Shown in pieces: positions 11,059 to 23,109 of a stretch of 64,000 nucleotides of DNA. The position numbers and the translations under genes are program-made. Under the pieces are notes generated by a model, which was not told where the DNA came from, did no database searches, and saw only the letters and a program-made list of their open reading frames with translations. The first letter of the stretch is position 1, and each line of letters begins with the position of its first letter. This stretch comes from Channallabes apus (taxonomy: Eukaryota > Chordata > Actinopteri > Siluriformes > Clariidae): contig CM060127.1 in assembly GCA_030522415.1 (NCBI GenBank), positions 14,614,646 through 14,678,645 on the forward strand. The letters run 5' to 3'.

Positions 11059-13524
11059 GTTCACAGTAGTGGTCGTGTGTCAGATCGTACACTCATCCTC
11101 AGGTCAGCTGACGTTTCTCTGGTCGTGGTCGAGAGCAGCTCCTCTGCTGAGTGCTGCTGAGGGATCATGAGCACACTCAGATAGGGAGGGGAGAGACTCC
11201 TGACCTAAGCATGTAAGTCTTTCATGTTATATTGTACACAGATATGTGCAGTAAGTAACCATAGTCTAGCAGGGAAATGGGTGTAACCTGTTAGAGTTAA
11301 AAACCACATGCTAACTCTGTGGCAAACCAGTTCACACTGTACCGTTATGTTCCACCTGATTTATTGACTGCAGACTAAAATCCCACATCCTTACATTATA
11401 CTCTTTAACGCGATCGAGGTCTCGGGCGTCCTCACTACGGCTGGCCGATACGAGCATTGTATAAATATTTTTATAAATCGTATCATCACATTTGTTTATA
11501 TTCGTCTTTTTCTACAGGAAGTATGTGAAATTGTTGAATCATTTTAATGTTGCATTTTAAATTAGTTTAATAGATGTTAAATAACGGGCATTTTGTTTGC
11601 AAAATAAAACATCATGGCGCGTCTCACGTGTTGTAGAAGAATCGTAATATGAAGTAATAGAAAAATATTTTCATGTGAGTGGTGGTTTTTGTTTGCACTT
11701 ATTCGTTTGTAAAATATCCCCCCCCCCCTTATTCATCATGAAGGACATTACAGACATCCAGTAGCAAGGATAGTAATACAATAGACATGTAGTAGCACTA
11801 GCAAGATTGTCAAACCCATGCTTCAACTGAAGTGACTAAAAGGAAAAGTAGCAAATACTAATTCAGTTAGAGTCTAACTGTCCCAAACTTTAAAAAAAAA
11901 CAAAAAAGGCCAACTGTACAGATTTCCATTTATGTCGTTTGAAAGATACCCGTCGCTCATAAAAGCGTTTTGGAAACAGTTCGCTAGGTCACGCTCTAAA
12001 CCGTCAGACTAAATGCTGTTGGAGCCCCCCCCCCCCTCACCCGAGGACAGAAAAACAAGACAGACTTTAACTTTTAGTATGCATTATTAATGATTGATTG
12101 GGTTCAATCATTTATATTTTTGAAAATAATAAATGTGTTAATTTTAATATAAATTATAAATATATAAATTATATTTTTAATTGCGTGAGAAAGAGGTAGG
12201 TTGTTGTTTGACGCCAGGCAGAGACTCAGCTTTTCAGACATCTAGGTATAGTTTGTTCCAAGTCTGTTTTTACCAGTCAATTATATATAGATATGTTTTT
12301 TTTTTTTGGTTGGTGGGGAATGTAATGATATTGGATTGACCCCATTATTTTAAAAGCTTCATCATGGCCTAGTTGTGTCCCAAATTTCCTAAACTTTCTT
12401 GCACGCCACCTGAACACACAGGCAGCAGTTTCGGAGTTCTGGTTGTGTTAGACTAGCGATGTCACGACTCTTGTCTAAAAGCCGCCATCAAGAGGAAGAT
12501 TCTGGTGTTAGAATTGCAGGAAGATATCGTGTAGCATGCCATAGTCCTACCACGCAACCTAACTGTTGCCAATTTGCGATGTTTTGGCTTTGGCTCTGAG
12601 GGACAAAGGGAGAAAGGCGTATAACACTCGTCATGTTTACATAACGCTATTACGGTGAAATAAATAGCAGGAGCTGGTTGTAAGTTACTGCAATTGCTGG
12701 CATTGTTAAGTGTGTACTTTTGTTTGTCTGTTTAATTACTCGTTAAAGAGGTCAATAATGCTTGGTAGCCTGAAGTCAGGACTGTAAATAAAAGTTACAG
12801 GTTTGTAACTGTAACCAATAAAACTATTTTTTTAAAAATGCACATGCATAAGGTGCTGGGATAAACACTAGTGCACATCTTTCTTGAAATCTCTTTAAAT
12901 AGTTTTGTTTGTTCACCTCGATCGACAGCACACAGTGGCATTTTCTTAATTTGTTACATCAGAGAAAGATGTTTTGTTGCTTTGTGTCAACATCAGGCAG
13001 CAGAGTTATTAGCAAGGTTCATATACGATAAAAAAATAACTATTTTGCAAGATGTTTAAATCATCTGATTTAATTGATGAGTTGGTAGATGGATACTTTA
13101 CTCATCCTGGAAAAAAAAAACAGCCATAGCCATGCAGAAATCTCTCCGGCAGTTCGCGGTACACACTGCAGGATTACACAAAACTGAAGCGAAGTTTCGA
13201 TAGTGCTTTGCGATTTCTATTTTTTATTTTTTTTATTCCCCCCCCCCCCCCCATCCCAAATTTGTGATAAAATTTGGCACTACACACTTTTCTGACTGTT
13301 ATACCTATTATCAATATATAGATTTTTATTTATTTATTTTTTTTTTTTTTAGATATTACAAACTCTGACTAGAAACAGCTAATTACTGGAGGGGTTGTTA
13401 AATCAGTTATATGATTCACGATAATTTTTATTAATTTATTTTTGTAGCAGTTTGTGTATCAGCACACTTACTCCAAAATGTATTATTTTTATTAGATCCA
13501 TTGTAGATTTTAGTCTACCCATTT

Positions 13525-13525
13525 C

Positions 13526-13556
<31 letters not shown>

Positions 13557-13562
13557 AAAAAA
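13525..13562. repeat. Poly-C / poly-A junction tract
   Basis: About 22 C residues are followed directly by about 16 A residues. The length is likely variable and may be affected by sequencing error. Confidence 0.9.
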
Positions 13563-14321
13563 GTTTTTTTACGCCATTAGTGTTACCGCCGCATGCTGGT
13601 ATTCCACGCCTGTCACTTCACCTCTAATTTGCATGGAGATAGATCTTACACTCTTACCTGTCGCTGTTTGAACGAGTTAAACTTTACTTTTAGAACTTAA
13701 GAAGCCAAAAAGAACTTTTAGAAGCCAAAAGATGGACGTCTTGACATCATTAATAATTGTGAACGCTCTGTAATGATGCGTTACAGGGACATCAAAGATG
13801 TTTTCCAGAGTTAGTGAAACGTTTTATTTTTATTCGTTACTGGCTTGTAGAGGATGCTGCTGTTTTTGCAGAGGCTGTTGGTCACATGCCAGGTGGCTAA
13901 AAATGACAGGAAGCGCATGCTCGTTTCTGACATTGGACTTGTTTATTAAAAGTACTAAAGCACGGCGTGTTTACTCGCTCAGACAAAGGTGCAAATTTAC
14001 CTGCTAGTTTTCTGTTTCACTAATCTAAATTAAACTCCTCCTTCGTTCATACTTTCGTTAATGGCGTAAATTGCTCTATTCAGGTGGGATTAGTCTTCCA
14101 GATGTGCATGTTAATTGATGATGTTGGAAGATTATCTGTAATAATTGTCAGTGATCCACAAATATGTGGTTCTCTGTAGTAAGAGAAGTGTTACACGTGT
14201 TGTCTTAAGTCACTTAAATGACAGTGGGAGGTCGATTTCAGGAACTTAAAAAAAAAATCTGAAAAGTTTCTAGAAATTTCTTTCCTCTGACTAATTACTT
14301 TATTGGACTCGCACACAACCA

Positions 14322-14576
14322 TAGGCTGTATTCACATTGCCAGTCTGAAGTGACTCAAATTCTTCATAACATTGCTAGCAACAGCTGCTAAAAGTGAGGC
14401 GTCTGGTTTTCTTCCTTCCTCTGGACCTCAACTAATACAGCCGACTAACTGCTCGCCGTCCTCCAGAGCAAAACCCCAAGCAGATTGAAATGAATGAGTG
14501 CACAAAGGCACAAATATGCTGTTTCTCCAACTCGGATAACCTGAGCAAAGATGCATATGTGGGCACATGTGCAGTT
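14322..14576. repeat. Remnant of a non-autonomous DNA repeat (copy A)
   Basis: It begins TAGGCTGTATTCACATTGCC. In inverted orientation it shares a clear block with the repeat at 31530-31996: GGTTTTCTTCCTTC, then CTCGCCGTCCTCCAGAGCAA (here about 14405-14476). An internal part is deleted compared with that copy. The ends resemble hAT-type fish repeats, but a target duplication is not visible. Confidence 0.55.
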
Positions 14577-15133
14577 TCAGTGTGGTGGAGTTATTTGGGG
14601 GGTCGGTGTACTAATTTATACCAGCATGTCAGTTTGGATGTGCCGGAGAGGTAATTCCTGAGATTATTGTTAAGTCTTAAAAGTCTTTCATGGGCGGGAA
14701 TATACCTGAAATAAATTACATGACCCCGGTAGATCTGTCTAAATGAATCTCTCCGTGCACTAGATTTAGTTTTGCTTGGCTTCGTCTTTTAGATGTTTCA
14801 TGATGTTATTGATTAGAAACATTAATAACTTAATTGTTGGTGAAACGCTCTAGTTTTATTTCAGTAGTTTGGAAAATTCATGCCTGTGTGTCATGCGCAG
14901 GTATTTCCAGTGTGGTTTGGTTTCCTGTGACCCAAAATAATTATTTCTAAAAGAGGTAAAATAAGTCATTTCAACAGCATAATTCTAAATCGGTGTGTGA
15001 AATCTACCTGGTTGATATGAATCGGATAATAAACCGTACTGTGTTTGCTGCTGTCGTATTCATGTCGTATATTTTATTTTTTTTATACTTTTGTGTTGCC
15101 TTCCTGCGTCGCCATTGGTTTTAAAAATAAATG

Positions 15134-17510
15134 CAGTGGAACCTCGGATTACGAGCATAATTTGTTCCGGAAGCGGGCTTGTATTCCAAAACACTCGTAA
15201 ACCAAATTTATTTTTCCGATTAGAAAATAATGGAAACTCAAATTATTTGTTCTACAGCCCAAAAAAATAAATGCATAAAAATAATTAACACAAAATGTTG
15301 TTGTTTGTCTTTCGGCTGCTCCCGGCAAGGGGTCACCACAGTGGAATGTCCAGTCCGCACAACAACTTGGCACAGGTTTTACACCGGATGCCCTTCCTGA
15401 CGCAACCCTCTCATTTTATCCGGGCTTGGGACCGGCACTGCATCCAGTGACTGGGGTGTGGGCACTGGCTGGGAATCGAACCCGGGCCATAGCAGGCAAA
15501 ACACCTACCACTGAGCCACCAGTGCCCAAATATCAAGTAAAAATAAAACAAATTAACCTGCACTTTACCTTTTAAGAAAACGTAAAAATAAATCCAGACA
15601 GATAAGTGTTTGTTTGTGCACGCAGGCACTGTGTATGTAATGTGCGGGCACACACACACACACTAACGGATAGACCGTTTTTAAAACCGTTTAAAAATTA
15701 GCAAGGAACATCGCTAGTCACACTCGCGTGAGCGCATACTAACGGAATCACTGCTGTAAAGTAAAACAACAACAGCAAAAAAAACTAATTAACCAGGTTC
15801 TTCGTACGTCGCTTGACACATCCGAGATGAACTGGCACATCTAAGATAAGATCATCGTGCTAATTACACTCTGGCTAAGGTGGTTCTTCGAGCACACCTG
15901 TTGTTGATGATCAGTATAGCTGGATTGAGTTGGTTTAAAAGGCGATATGCATCGACAGTAGAAACACTGATCACAAGCCCTTCGATTGGTTGAAGAAATG
16001 GCAAAAGAAATTTATTTTGTAACGTGTTATGTGCTGAAATGCCCCCTCCCATGGATTGCCCCCCCCCCTACATAATCACTATTAAAGATTATATTAGATC
16101 TTAAATTCATAGGTTAATGGTTTCCAAATTACATGAGACAATAAAATAAAATATGCAATATGAAAATAAATGTTGTATATGAAAGAAAAAAAAGTGTATG
16201 TGTGTGTATATGATAATTTTTTTTTCCCCCCAAATACATGTATACTTTTATATTGGTTAATTTATAATAAAAATAATTTCGTCCAATTTTTCATTATAAA
16301 AATGTTTACTTTTATCATATAAATATTTATTTGCATATTCGTAACAAACCCCTGAAAAATTAATGTTACAAAATAAACATTATACAAGAATTTGTATTAA
16401 TGGATTTGATGGCTGTCTCGTGCCTAAGGTTTATTATAATAGTAATATCATATTTTATAATAATAAACCTAGGAATTTATGTTCTAATATAATATTTGAT
16501 AGCGATTATCCATGGCAGGGGGGCATATATGCAAGATATTTTCCCACGTGAGTCGGTCCACGTCAGCGCTCTTTAACCAATCAGATGTGACCTCAACATT
16601 ACAACCAATCATAACCCGGCAGGAGCGCAGCCTTAATCCTGTTTACATTAAATAAACCTGCTACCGAGCAGGTTCAAGCTTACGGACATGTTGCTATGAC
16701 AACAAGTGCGAGAAGAGCATCGAAGAACGAAACAATCCAAGATCAGGACAAATCCACAACAGTCAAATCCAGCTAACTGAGTTAGCGACGTACGAAGAAC
16801 GGACCCCAGCTCCTCACCTTTGAAAACAATCGCGACAGAGAAGAGTTGCTGTGTGTTTGTTTGGGAACCTGAGAGGAGTGGGGGCTGTAGAGGCGAGTGT
16901 TTGTGTGCGCGCGCTCATTCACTTACACCAACACACACACACACACACACTGTCTCGGCTTTAACACACCCACTCTCTGCCTTTCACAGACACGCGCACA
17001 CGCACTCAAAAACACTGCAAGCACGAAGACCCAGCAGGGGAAACAGGTCTCGGCTTTACAGCCCCCCCCCCCCTCCTCTCAGATTCTCAAACAAACACAA
17101 ACTCTGCTCTGTCACGACTGGTTTCAAAGGTGAGGAGCTGGTTAATTTTATTTTTTTTATTTTTTACTTTACAGCAGTGATTCTGTTAGTATGCGCTCAC
17201 GCGAGTGTGACCAGCGATGTTCCTTGCTAATTTTTAAACGGTTTTAAAAAACGGTCTCTTCGTTAATATGTGTGTGTGTGTGTGTATTCACCCAGCAGGG
17301 GAGACGATTACCTACAATTCTGCAGCGCAAGAGAGAAAAACCGTTGGCTCAGTTGTGATGACGTGACGCTCGGCGTCAAAACAAGAAGCGCATGCGTGAT
17401 ATGATACTCAGTGCTCATAAACTAAGACGATGCTCGTTTTTCAAGTAAAAATTTCTTAATCTTTGCTTGTCTTGCGGAACACTCGTAAACCGCGTTACTC
17501 GTAATCTGGC
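15134..17510. mobile_element. Palindromic non-autonomous DNA transposon with nested SINE
   Basis: The left end CAGTGGAACCTCGGATTACG pairs with a decayed right end containing ACTCGTAATC (inverse GATTACGAGT). Both ends also carry AACACTCGTAAACC. Long internal arms match in inverted orientation: 15661-15765 with 17163-17269 (including TTAGCAAGGAACATCG and its inverse CGATGTTCCTTGCTAA), and 16807-16870 with 17081-17142 (CAGCTCCTCACCTTTGAAA and its inverse). The centre (16080-16540) is very AT-rich. No transposase is seen. A SINE is inserted at 15298-15527. The superfamily is uncertain (hAT-like is possible). Confidence 0.7.
15298..15527 (-). mobile_element. tRNA-derived SINE inserted in the palindromic element
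   Basis: On the minus strand the head reads GGCACTGGTGGCTCAGTGGT (A box) and GGGTTCGATTCCCAGCC (B box), as in a tRNA-like RNA polymerase III promoter. The body ends in CCCCTTGCCGGGAGCAGCCG followed by AAAGACAAACAACAAC, the (AAC)n-like tail. It splits the left arm of the host element. Decayed relatives are at 40700-40833 and, head only, at 35980-36046. Confidence 0.85.
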
Positions 17511-18021
17511 CGGGATGTGGCTTTCACTTACCTGTATCCCTCTCTGACTCTTTACTTTTCCAAAAAACAAAACCGTGACAAAATTTTGAGTCGTGATTAA
17601 GTCACACAGTGTGTGACTATTGTACTGTGTGTGCGTGTTGCCGTCTGACCTGTGATTGGTCGCTGTGTTTCTGAGGGATGTGCTCTAGCCTGCGTGAGTG
17701 TTAGTGTTACACCCTGGAGATTAAACATCAGGGGATACGAAGGGGGAGATTGCTGGAGCTCCTCTGCTGTGCCGGTGTGGGACTGCTGTGTCATCCCTGG
17801 ATACACACGTTCAGGCGACAGATGGGGAGTGTGAGAGTGTGTGTGGAGGGTAGGTAGGTTGTGTTCTGAACAGATGGGAGGAGAGGAGAGTTTTTCAGTC
17901 GTCTTCATTACAGCAGGTTTTGATCTATGAAGCAGATGAAAAGGCTGTTTATTTTCTCCCTGCTCTAGTTCCTGTGTTACTTGTTATCTCACCATCACCT
18001 GTCTCTGGTGCACGTGCATTT

Positions 18022-18026
<5 letters not shown>

Positions 18027-18084
<58 letters not shown>
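18027..18084. repeat. (GT)n microsatellite
   Basis: About 28 GT units, nearly uninterrupted. Confidence 0.95.
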
Positions 18085-18087
<3 letters not shown>

Positions 18088-18664
18088 ATTCTTGCTCTTC
18101 CAGCCAGATTCCTGTTCGTGGCTGCTCACATGATTGATGACCTCGGAAGTCTGACGCCGCTTCCTCAGACGCGGTTATTTTCTTTCATGTCCTTCTTGTC
18201 TTAGAGTCTTCCTGCGACAGCCCAACCCCCACCTTTATTTTGTCCTACACCTCCTCCTCTACTATATACTACACACATACACACAGGGACAAAAACACAC
18301 ACACGAGCTACCATTTGGGTAGGGTGTGTGTGTGTGGTGTTCCCTATCCTCTTCAATCTCTCAGGATCCCGTCTGTCTCTTTGTCACTCCGGCAGCTGCT
18401 GTATTGTCCTGGGAGAAGATGCATATGGCACGTGGAGTCTGCCTGATTGCACCCTGGACCTGGGTGTGTGTGTGTCTGTGTGTGTGTCTGAGAGAGAGGG
18501 AGACAGTGAGTGTCACAAGGTTCATGAAAGATCGGGATCGCACTTGAAATCGGAGACTGAGCTCGTGGACATTGGAGCTTTTTGTTTTCCGAGCCAGCGC
18601 GAGTGAAAATGGCCGACACGGGCTGCGGGTAGTGTCGACTGTAATGAGCGGTGGTTTGGGTTTG

Positions 18665-18677
18665 AGGTCAAAGGTCA
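18665..18677 (+). promoter_or_regulatory. Perfect DR1 nuclear-receptor element
   Basis: AGGTCAAAGGTCA is two perfect half-sites with one spacer base. This is the consensus for HNF4, COUP-TF and RXR heterodimers such as PPAR. Whether it is bound is unknown. Confidence 0.45.
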
Positions 18678-19455
18678 CAGACTCCTCTCAATTTAACAGT
18701 GGCATTTGCCCAGGTGTGGTAAAGTAATTAGCTGTGCAGCTGCAGAGAAGAGGGTTTATGGGTTGCAGTGTGAAAGCCCGGGAGATGCCGTATCACATCG
18801 TTCTTTCTTTATTCTTTCTTTCTTTCATGAGAATCGATCATCATTTGACTAAAATAAAGTCCGAGAAATGAACGTCTAATAAATTTGCAACCAGTTTGGA
18901 AGTGGTGCCTATTTTCAAAAAATCATGAATTAAAATAATATAAAAATAAAGGTTTTCATTTCACTCCGCCTGAAAGGTTTCTATTTTAAATGTTCACCGT
19001 TTAAAAAAATAAAACAATAAATAAATAAATTATAATGTGCATACTCGCGGTCAAACAGACCAAATGTCCTGCAAAATGTGGAATTGTTTTTGGCCAAAAT
19101 TCTTTTAGATCCAAGAAGAATTCAATATATATATATATATATAATGAGTGGACCGCTGGTATACAAAGGTAATTTGTTCTGAAAGTGATTTCTTAAGATG
19201 AAAGTCTGTGTTGCAATATGAATTAAAACAAATGCAGATAATCCGTTTCAGCCACCCAAAATATTACCAATATAAAAAAAAATCATGTAGCTTTTGAATG
19301 CATGAGGATTTTGTTTATCCTCCGAAAATGCTTCGTCTGCCGTGTAAATGTATTGCAAAAGTTCTGACAAATTACTTAAGGGTAAAGGGGGAAAAAAATG
19401 CAAATCCCAAAATAGTAGTGATGATTAAAAGTTATTTATTAAACATGTTTCAATG

Positions 19456-19834
19456 TATGGCGGCGCGGTGGTGTAGTGGTTAGCACTGTTGCCTTGCACC
19501 TCCAGGGTCTGGGTTCGATTCCCCGGCCAGGCTCGATTCCCGTCTCTGTGTGCATGGAGTTTGCATGTTCTCCCCGTGCTTGGTGGGTTTCCTCCGGGTA
19601 CTCCGGTTTCCTCCCACAGTCCAAAGATATGCAGGTTAGGCTAATTGGCGTTCCTAACTTGCCCGTAGTGTGTGATTGGGTGTGTGAGTGTGTGTATGTG
19701 TGTGTGTGCCCTGCGATGGAGTGGCACCCTGTCCAGGGTGTACCCCGCCTAGTGCCCGAAGTCTCCTGGGATAGGCTCCAGGTCCCCCGCGACCCTGAAC
19801 ACAGGATTAAGCGGTATAGAAGATGAATGAATGA
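19456..19834 (+). mobile_element. Full-length tRNA-derived SINE with 11-bp target duplication
   Basis: It starts after ATGTTTCAATG (19445-19455), and the same 11 bases follow its tail at 19835-19845. The head contains GTGGTGTAGTGGTTAGCACT (A box) and GGGTTCGATTCCCC (B box). The body has the widespread fish words GTTTGCATGTTCTCCCCGTG, CCTCCCACAGTCCAAAGATA and GGGATAGGCTCCAGG. The tail is AAGCGGTATAGAAGATGAAT plus GAAT units. Identical flanks show target-primed insertion and a fairly recent event. The window's first 40 bases are the tail of a second copy. Confidence 0.92.
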
Positions 19835-19845
19835 ATGTTTCAATG

Positions 19846-21490
19846 CGGCACAGTTAAAGCTACTGTATGTCGGTTATATTTAAATAAATTAGTAATTAAT
19901 TGACTCGTGGTGTAATAAACGCCATGAGTTCCTTTTTTTTTATTTTTTATTTATTTATTTTTTTTACTCTTGATCTTGAGAATAGCAGTAATGTACAAGT
20001 AGCTAAGTAGGAATTAAAAGTTTTAAATGCAAAATAAAATTCCTCGCAGTGAACACCTGTTATTTTATTAATATAAATAGTCATTATTAATAATAATACA
20101 ATTAGTTCAGTTGTAAAATAATATATATTCTAATAGGACGTGTGTGTGTGAGAAACAGATTTAATGCAGTAATAGTTAAAGGAAACTGACAAGTAGTAAT
20201 AATTATGTAACAATGGAAGGATTATTAAATTATATTCTAGAGTGACGTACTAAATTATAGTGCATTAATGTCATTATAAAAATGATTTAAGATTGTTACA
20301 TTTTACCTCATTTGGATTTCAAGTAAACCGTTTTATTAATCTTCGATCAATTCATTGTGCAGTTTATTTATTCATTTATTTTTTAATGTCCAATAATCCA
20401 CCACTCCACTGTTAATAAGTTGTGTTTGTAATAGTGCGAATCACATTGTGACTAGTCTGACACACACACACACACACACACACACACTTAAACTGCGGTC
20501 TGTAACTATTATTAATGCACCACTTCGTACTTAAGCACATGTGTCTGGGATTAACAGGCGTTAACGGGATGTTCGTCAGCTTTCAAGATACAACTTTATA
20601 TAAATTCCTGACTGTGTTTATATCACCTGCAGTAAATCGAAGCCTTTTAAAAATTAGAACAGATAACTGCGCCGGTCCGTATCTCCATTTCGAGGTTATT
20701 TGCGATTAATTGTGCAGCATGAGTGTGTGAAGCTGAACCTCGTGTGTTAAACGTCATGTGTGATGAGCGAGTGTGCCATATGTCCCATGTTGAGCGGCGT
20801 CTGTTTCTGCGTTGCTCCGTTTCAGTCTACAGCTTTGGAAAATAGTGTATTAAATGGTTAATTCCAGGTGTGTGTGTGTGTGTGTGCGCGCGAGTGTGCA
20901 CAAGGTTGGGGGAAGTGGAGTAGTTTGGCGTTTATTTCAGGAATAGGTAGGCTGAAGGGATACAAAAACCCATCTCGCTCTCACATCTGTTCCTCTAGAT
21001 CTGTATCTTATTCACTGTGTGTGTGTTAGAGAGAGAGACCCAGCCTGACTGTAGCTCCCCATCCTCCCTCTTCAGATATAACTCTCTCTAGTGCACACAC
21101 ACGTGCGCAAACACTGCCAAAATCAGAGGGACGAGACGCCCACCTTTTATTGTCCGAGCGAGTGATAATGGCTCATTATGTGTGAACGTGTGTGTTTTTG
21201 CACGATTTAGATTAGCGGTTCAAAAAAGAATCTCAGGAACGAGAGAAGAAATCAGATCTCTGGTTATTTAAATTAAACTCAATTCTCCTTAAGCCCCTTT
21301 CCTTTTCTTTATTTTTTAATTAATTTCCTTATTGAACAGTATTTATTTCTCGGCGGTGTTTATTCTCGTCATCTCTGGCTGATTGCACTTTCCCCCTAGA
21401 AGTGTGCAGATGTGAAAACGTTCCAATACCGACCCTCAAAAGACTGTAAACATCAATTTTCCAGCTAACTCCCCCCCCCCCCCCCCCCCC
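19846..21490. other. Non-coding stretch; no gene seen
   Basis: AT-rich DNA with a (CA)n tract at about 20461-20487 and a (GT)n tract near 20870. No supported exon or transposase was seen on either strand. Confidence 0.5.
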
Positions 21491-21494
21491 TTGA

Positions 21495-21715
21495 TCAGCA
21501 ATTGTTTCCGTTCCATAATCTGTCGTTCACGCTCAGACTCGTACTGATGAATCCAGGTCTCATCAACAGTAACAATTCTCTTTAAGAAACTTTCACCTCT
21601 CACCAACTTTCACTTTCAACATCCGTTGATGACGTATCCGAATGACGTTTGCAGATTATCCAAACTCTTCTGTTGAGTCTCTTCCGTGAGTTGTTTTCGG
21701 CACCAGAAAAAAAAA
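21495..21715 (-). pseudogene. Mariner transposase remnant (central part)
   Basis: On the minus strand, about 21715-21655 reads CRKQLTEETQQKSLDNLQT and about 21590-21510 reads FLKRIVTVDETWIHQYE followed by SERERQIMER. The VDETWIHQYE segment carries the first catalytic Asp of mariner transposases. The frame is broken between the two parts, and the remnant ends at a poly-C run (21474-21490). It is a mariner proper, distinct from the Tc1-like copies. Confidence 0.72.
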
Positions 21716-22449
21716 ATAAGTCCGTAAAAAATAAATAAACTAAAAAATAACGAATCCCTGCACGCTGCTCTTCTTTCATGCAAATCTCAAGTGGGTCGCC
21801 TATTTTTTATTTATTTTTTTTCTTCATTTTTTTGTTTTTTTTGCTCGCGCCGCAGTTACAAGTGAACTGCTGTAACACGATCAGACAGAAGACTGGAGCG
21901 GAAAATGCTGATAAGACAGTGTGACCAACAGAAGTTGTAATGTAACCAGAGTGCAGATTATTTTTGACTCACTCTCTGTCTTAGGATTGACACACTTGAG
22001 GTGTTATAGGAAAATAATCAACGGTAACATGGTAGAGTTTCTGTTGCCACCAAAAACTTCATCAAAAGTAGGTTTTATTCAGAGAAAAAGAGAGATTTCT
22101 TTCTGTTTATATTTGCGCCGAACAGGTTGGTGGTTTTTATCGATTTCGTCACACAGCTGTTAAACTTTTTGTTTGTTTACGATTGGTCCCCTTCTTCTGA
22201 TTTTAATAAGACAAAAACATGCAAAATGTCACTTTTCCAAGAATCCCGGAAGCTCCTCTGTCCTGAACGGTTTCCGGTAGAAATTGGTAAAAAAAAAAAA
22301 ACAGTTCAATTGCATATCGTCCTGCTTTTGTGTGCGGCAATTCGTCACTCCGACCTTTTATAATTCGTTTTTAATTTATATTGTAATGGTATAATTTATA
22401 TTTTATACCATTCGAGATGGTAATATGTTGCAGCATATTGTGTGAATGA

Positions 22450-23061
22450 TAGGGCTGCATTTAATGGTTTTTTTTTTTTTTTTTTTTTTTAAATAAAAAA
22501 AAACCCAAACATTAAATAAAAAAAATACTATTTGTCACACACACACACTCGCTCCGCGACCGGCACTAGGACCCGGAAGTAATGCGGGCGTGAACACGGA
22601 AGTATAAGAGGAGTAAACAAACCACCACATAGAGCTTAGTCACCGTGTTCATGCATGTTGGTGCAGATTGTTTACTTTCTGATTCGAGTGCGTGTTTATA
22701 GGACGCGGGTTAAATGTGTGTTTTTCCCTTGCTCCCCTTCTGCGAGTGTCCTTAAACTAATTCGCATGGTTATCCTGCCGACTCACTTGCTTCCGTGTTT
22801 GGGTTTACCGTCCACGCTACAAAGGGCTAACGGCTAATCGCTAAGTCTTCTGATCATCCCGGGTTAGTTCGCAACAGAATGAAGTATAAAGATATAATAT
22901 ATATAAGCGGGTATAAACATAGTAAGGCCCCATCTGATTGGTCAAATTTGGACACACAAATGCTTGGCACATAAAGTATTTATCGCAACTCTTTGCGATA
23001 TGGTTATCGCGCATGCCATTATCGCGATAACGATATTTTTTCGATATATCGTGCAGCCCTA
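22450..23061. mobile_element. Non-autonomous hAT element with 8-bp target duplication
   Basis: The ends are TAGGGCTGCA (left) and TGCAGCCCTA (right). GTGAATGA is present at both flanks (22442-22449 and 23062-23069), an exact 8-bp duplication. At 612 bp it has no recognisable transposase. The right part contains GATATATCG/CGCGATAA repeats, common in hAT sub-termini. It shares terminal bases with the hAT at 3876-4879 but differs inside. Confidence 0.85.
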
Positions 23062-23109
23062 GTGAATGATGCACAAATTATTAGAGGTGGTTTAGAACTG
23101 TAGTGTAAT

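Larger units (their letters stand above)
9376..14320. other. Non-coding stretch with simple repeats; no gene seen
   Basis: AT-rich DNA holding long T runs (9497-9519, 9551-9584, 10599-10626), a (CT)n tract (11017-11056), C and A runs (13525-13562) and a three-copy 18-bp tandem (10180-10233). Open frames here are short or made of low-complexity translation. I found no protein similarity. If the 0.5-kb exon belongs to brd4, this is intron. Confidence 0.5.
17515..19444. other. Non-coding stretch with GT repeats; no gene seen
   Basis: Includes a long (GT)n tract at 18027-18084 and GA/GT-rich stretches to about 18520. A short open reading (MADTGCG then stop) starts at 18609 in a CpG-rich patch, but it has no convincing splice donor. 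A perfect nuclear-receptor DR1 element lies at 18665-18677. Confidence 0.5.

Noticed and set aside
16820..17230. 136-codon open frame, + strand
   Set aside because: It lies in the palindromic element and translates CA repeats and inverted arms; no family motif.
18609..18632. ATG in a CpG-rich patch (MADTGCG) as a first coding exon
   Set aside because: It stops after seven codons, and GTAGTG is a poor donor; no partner exon in frame was found.
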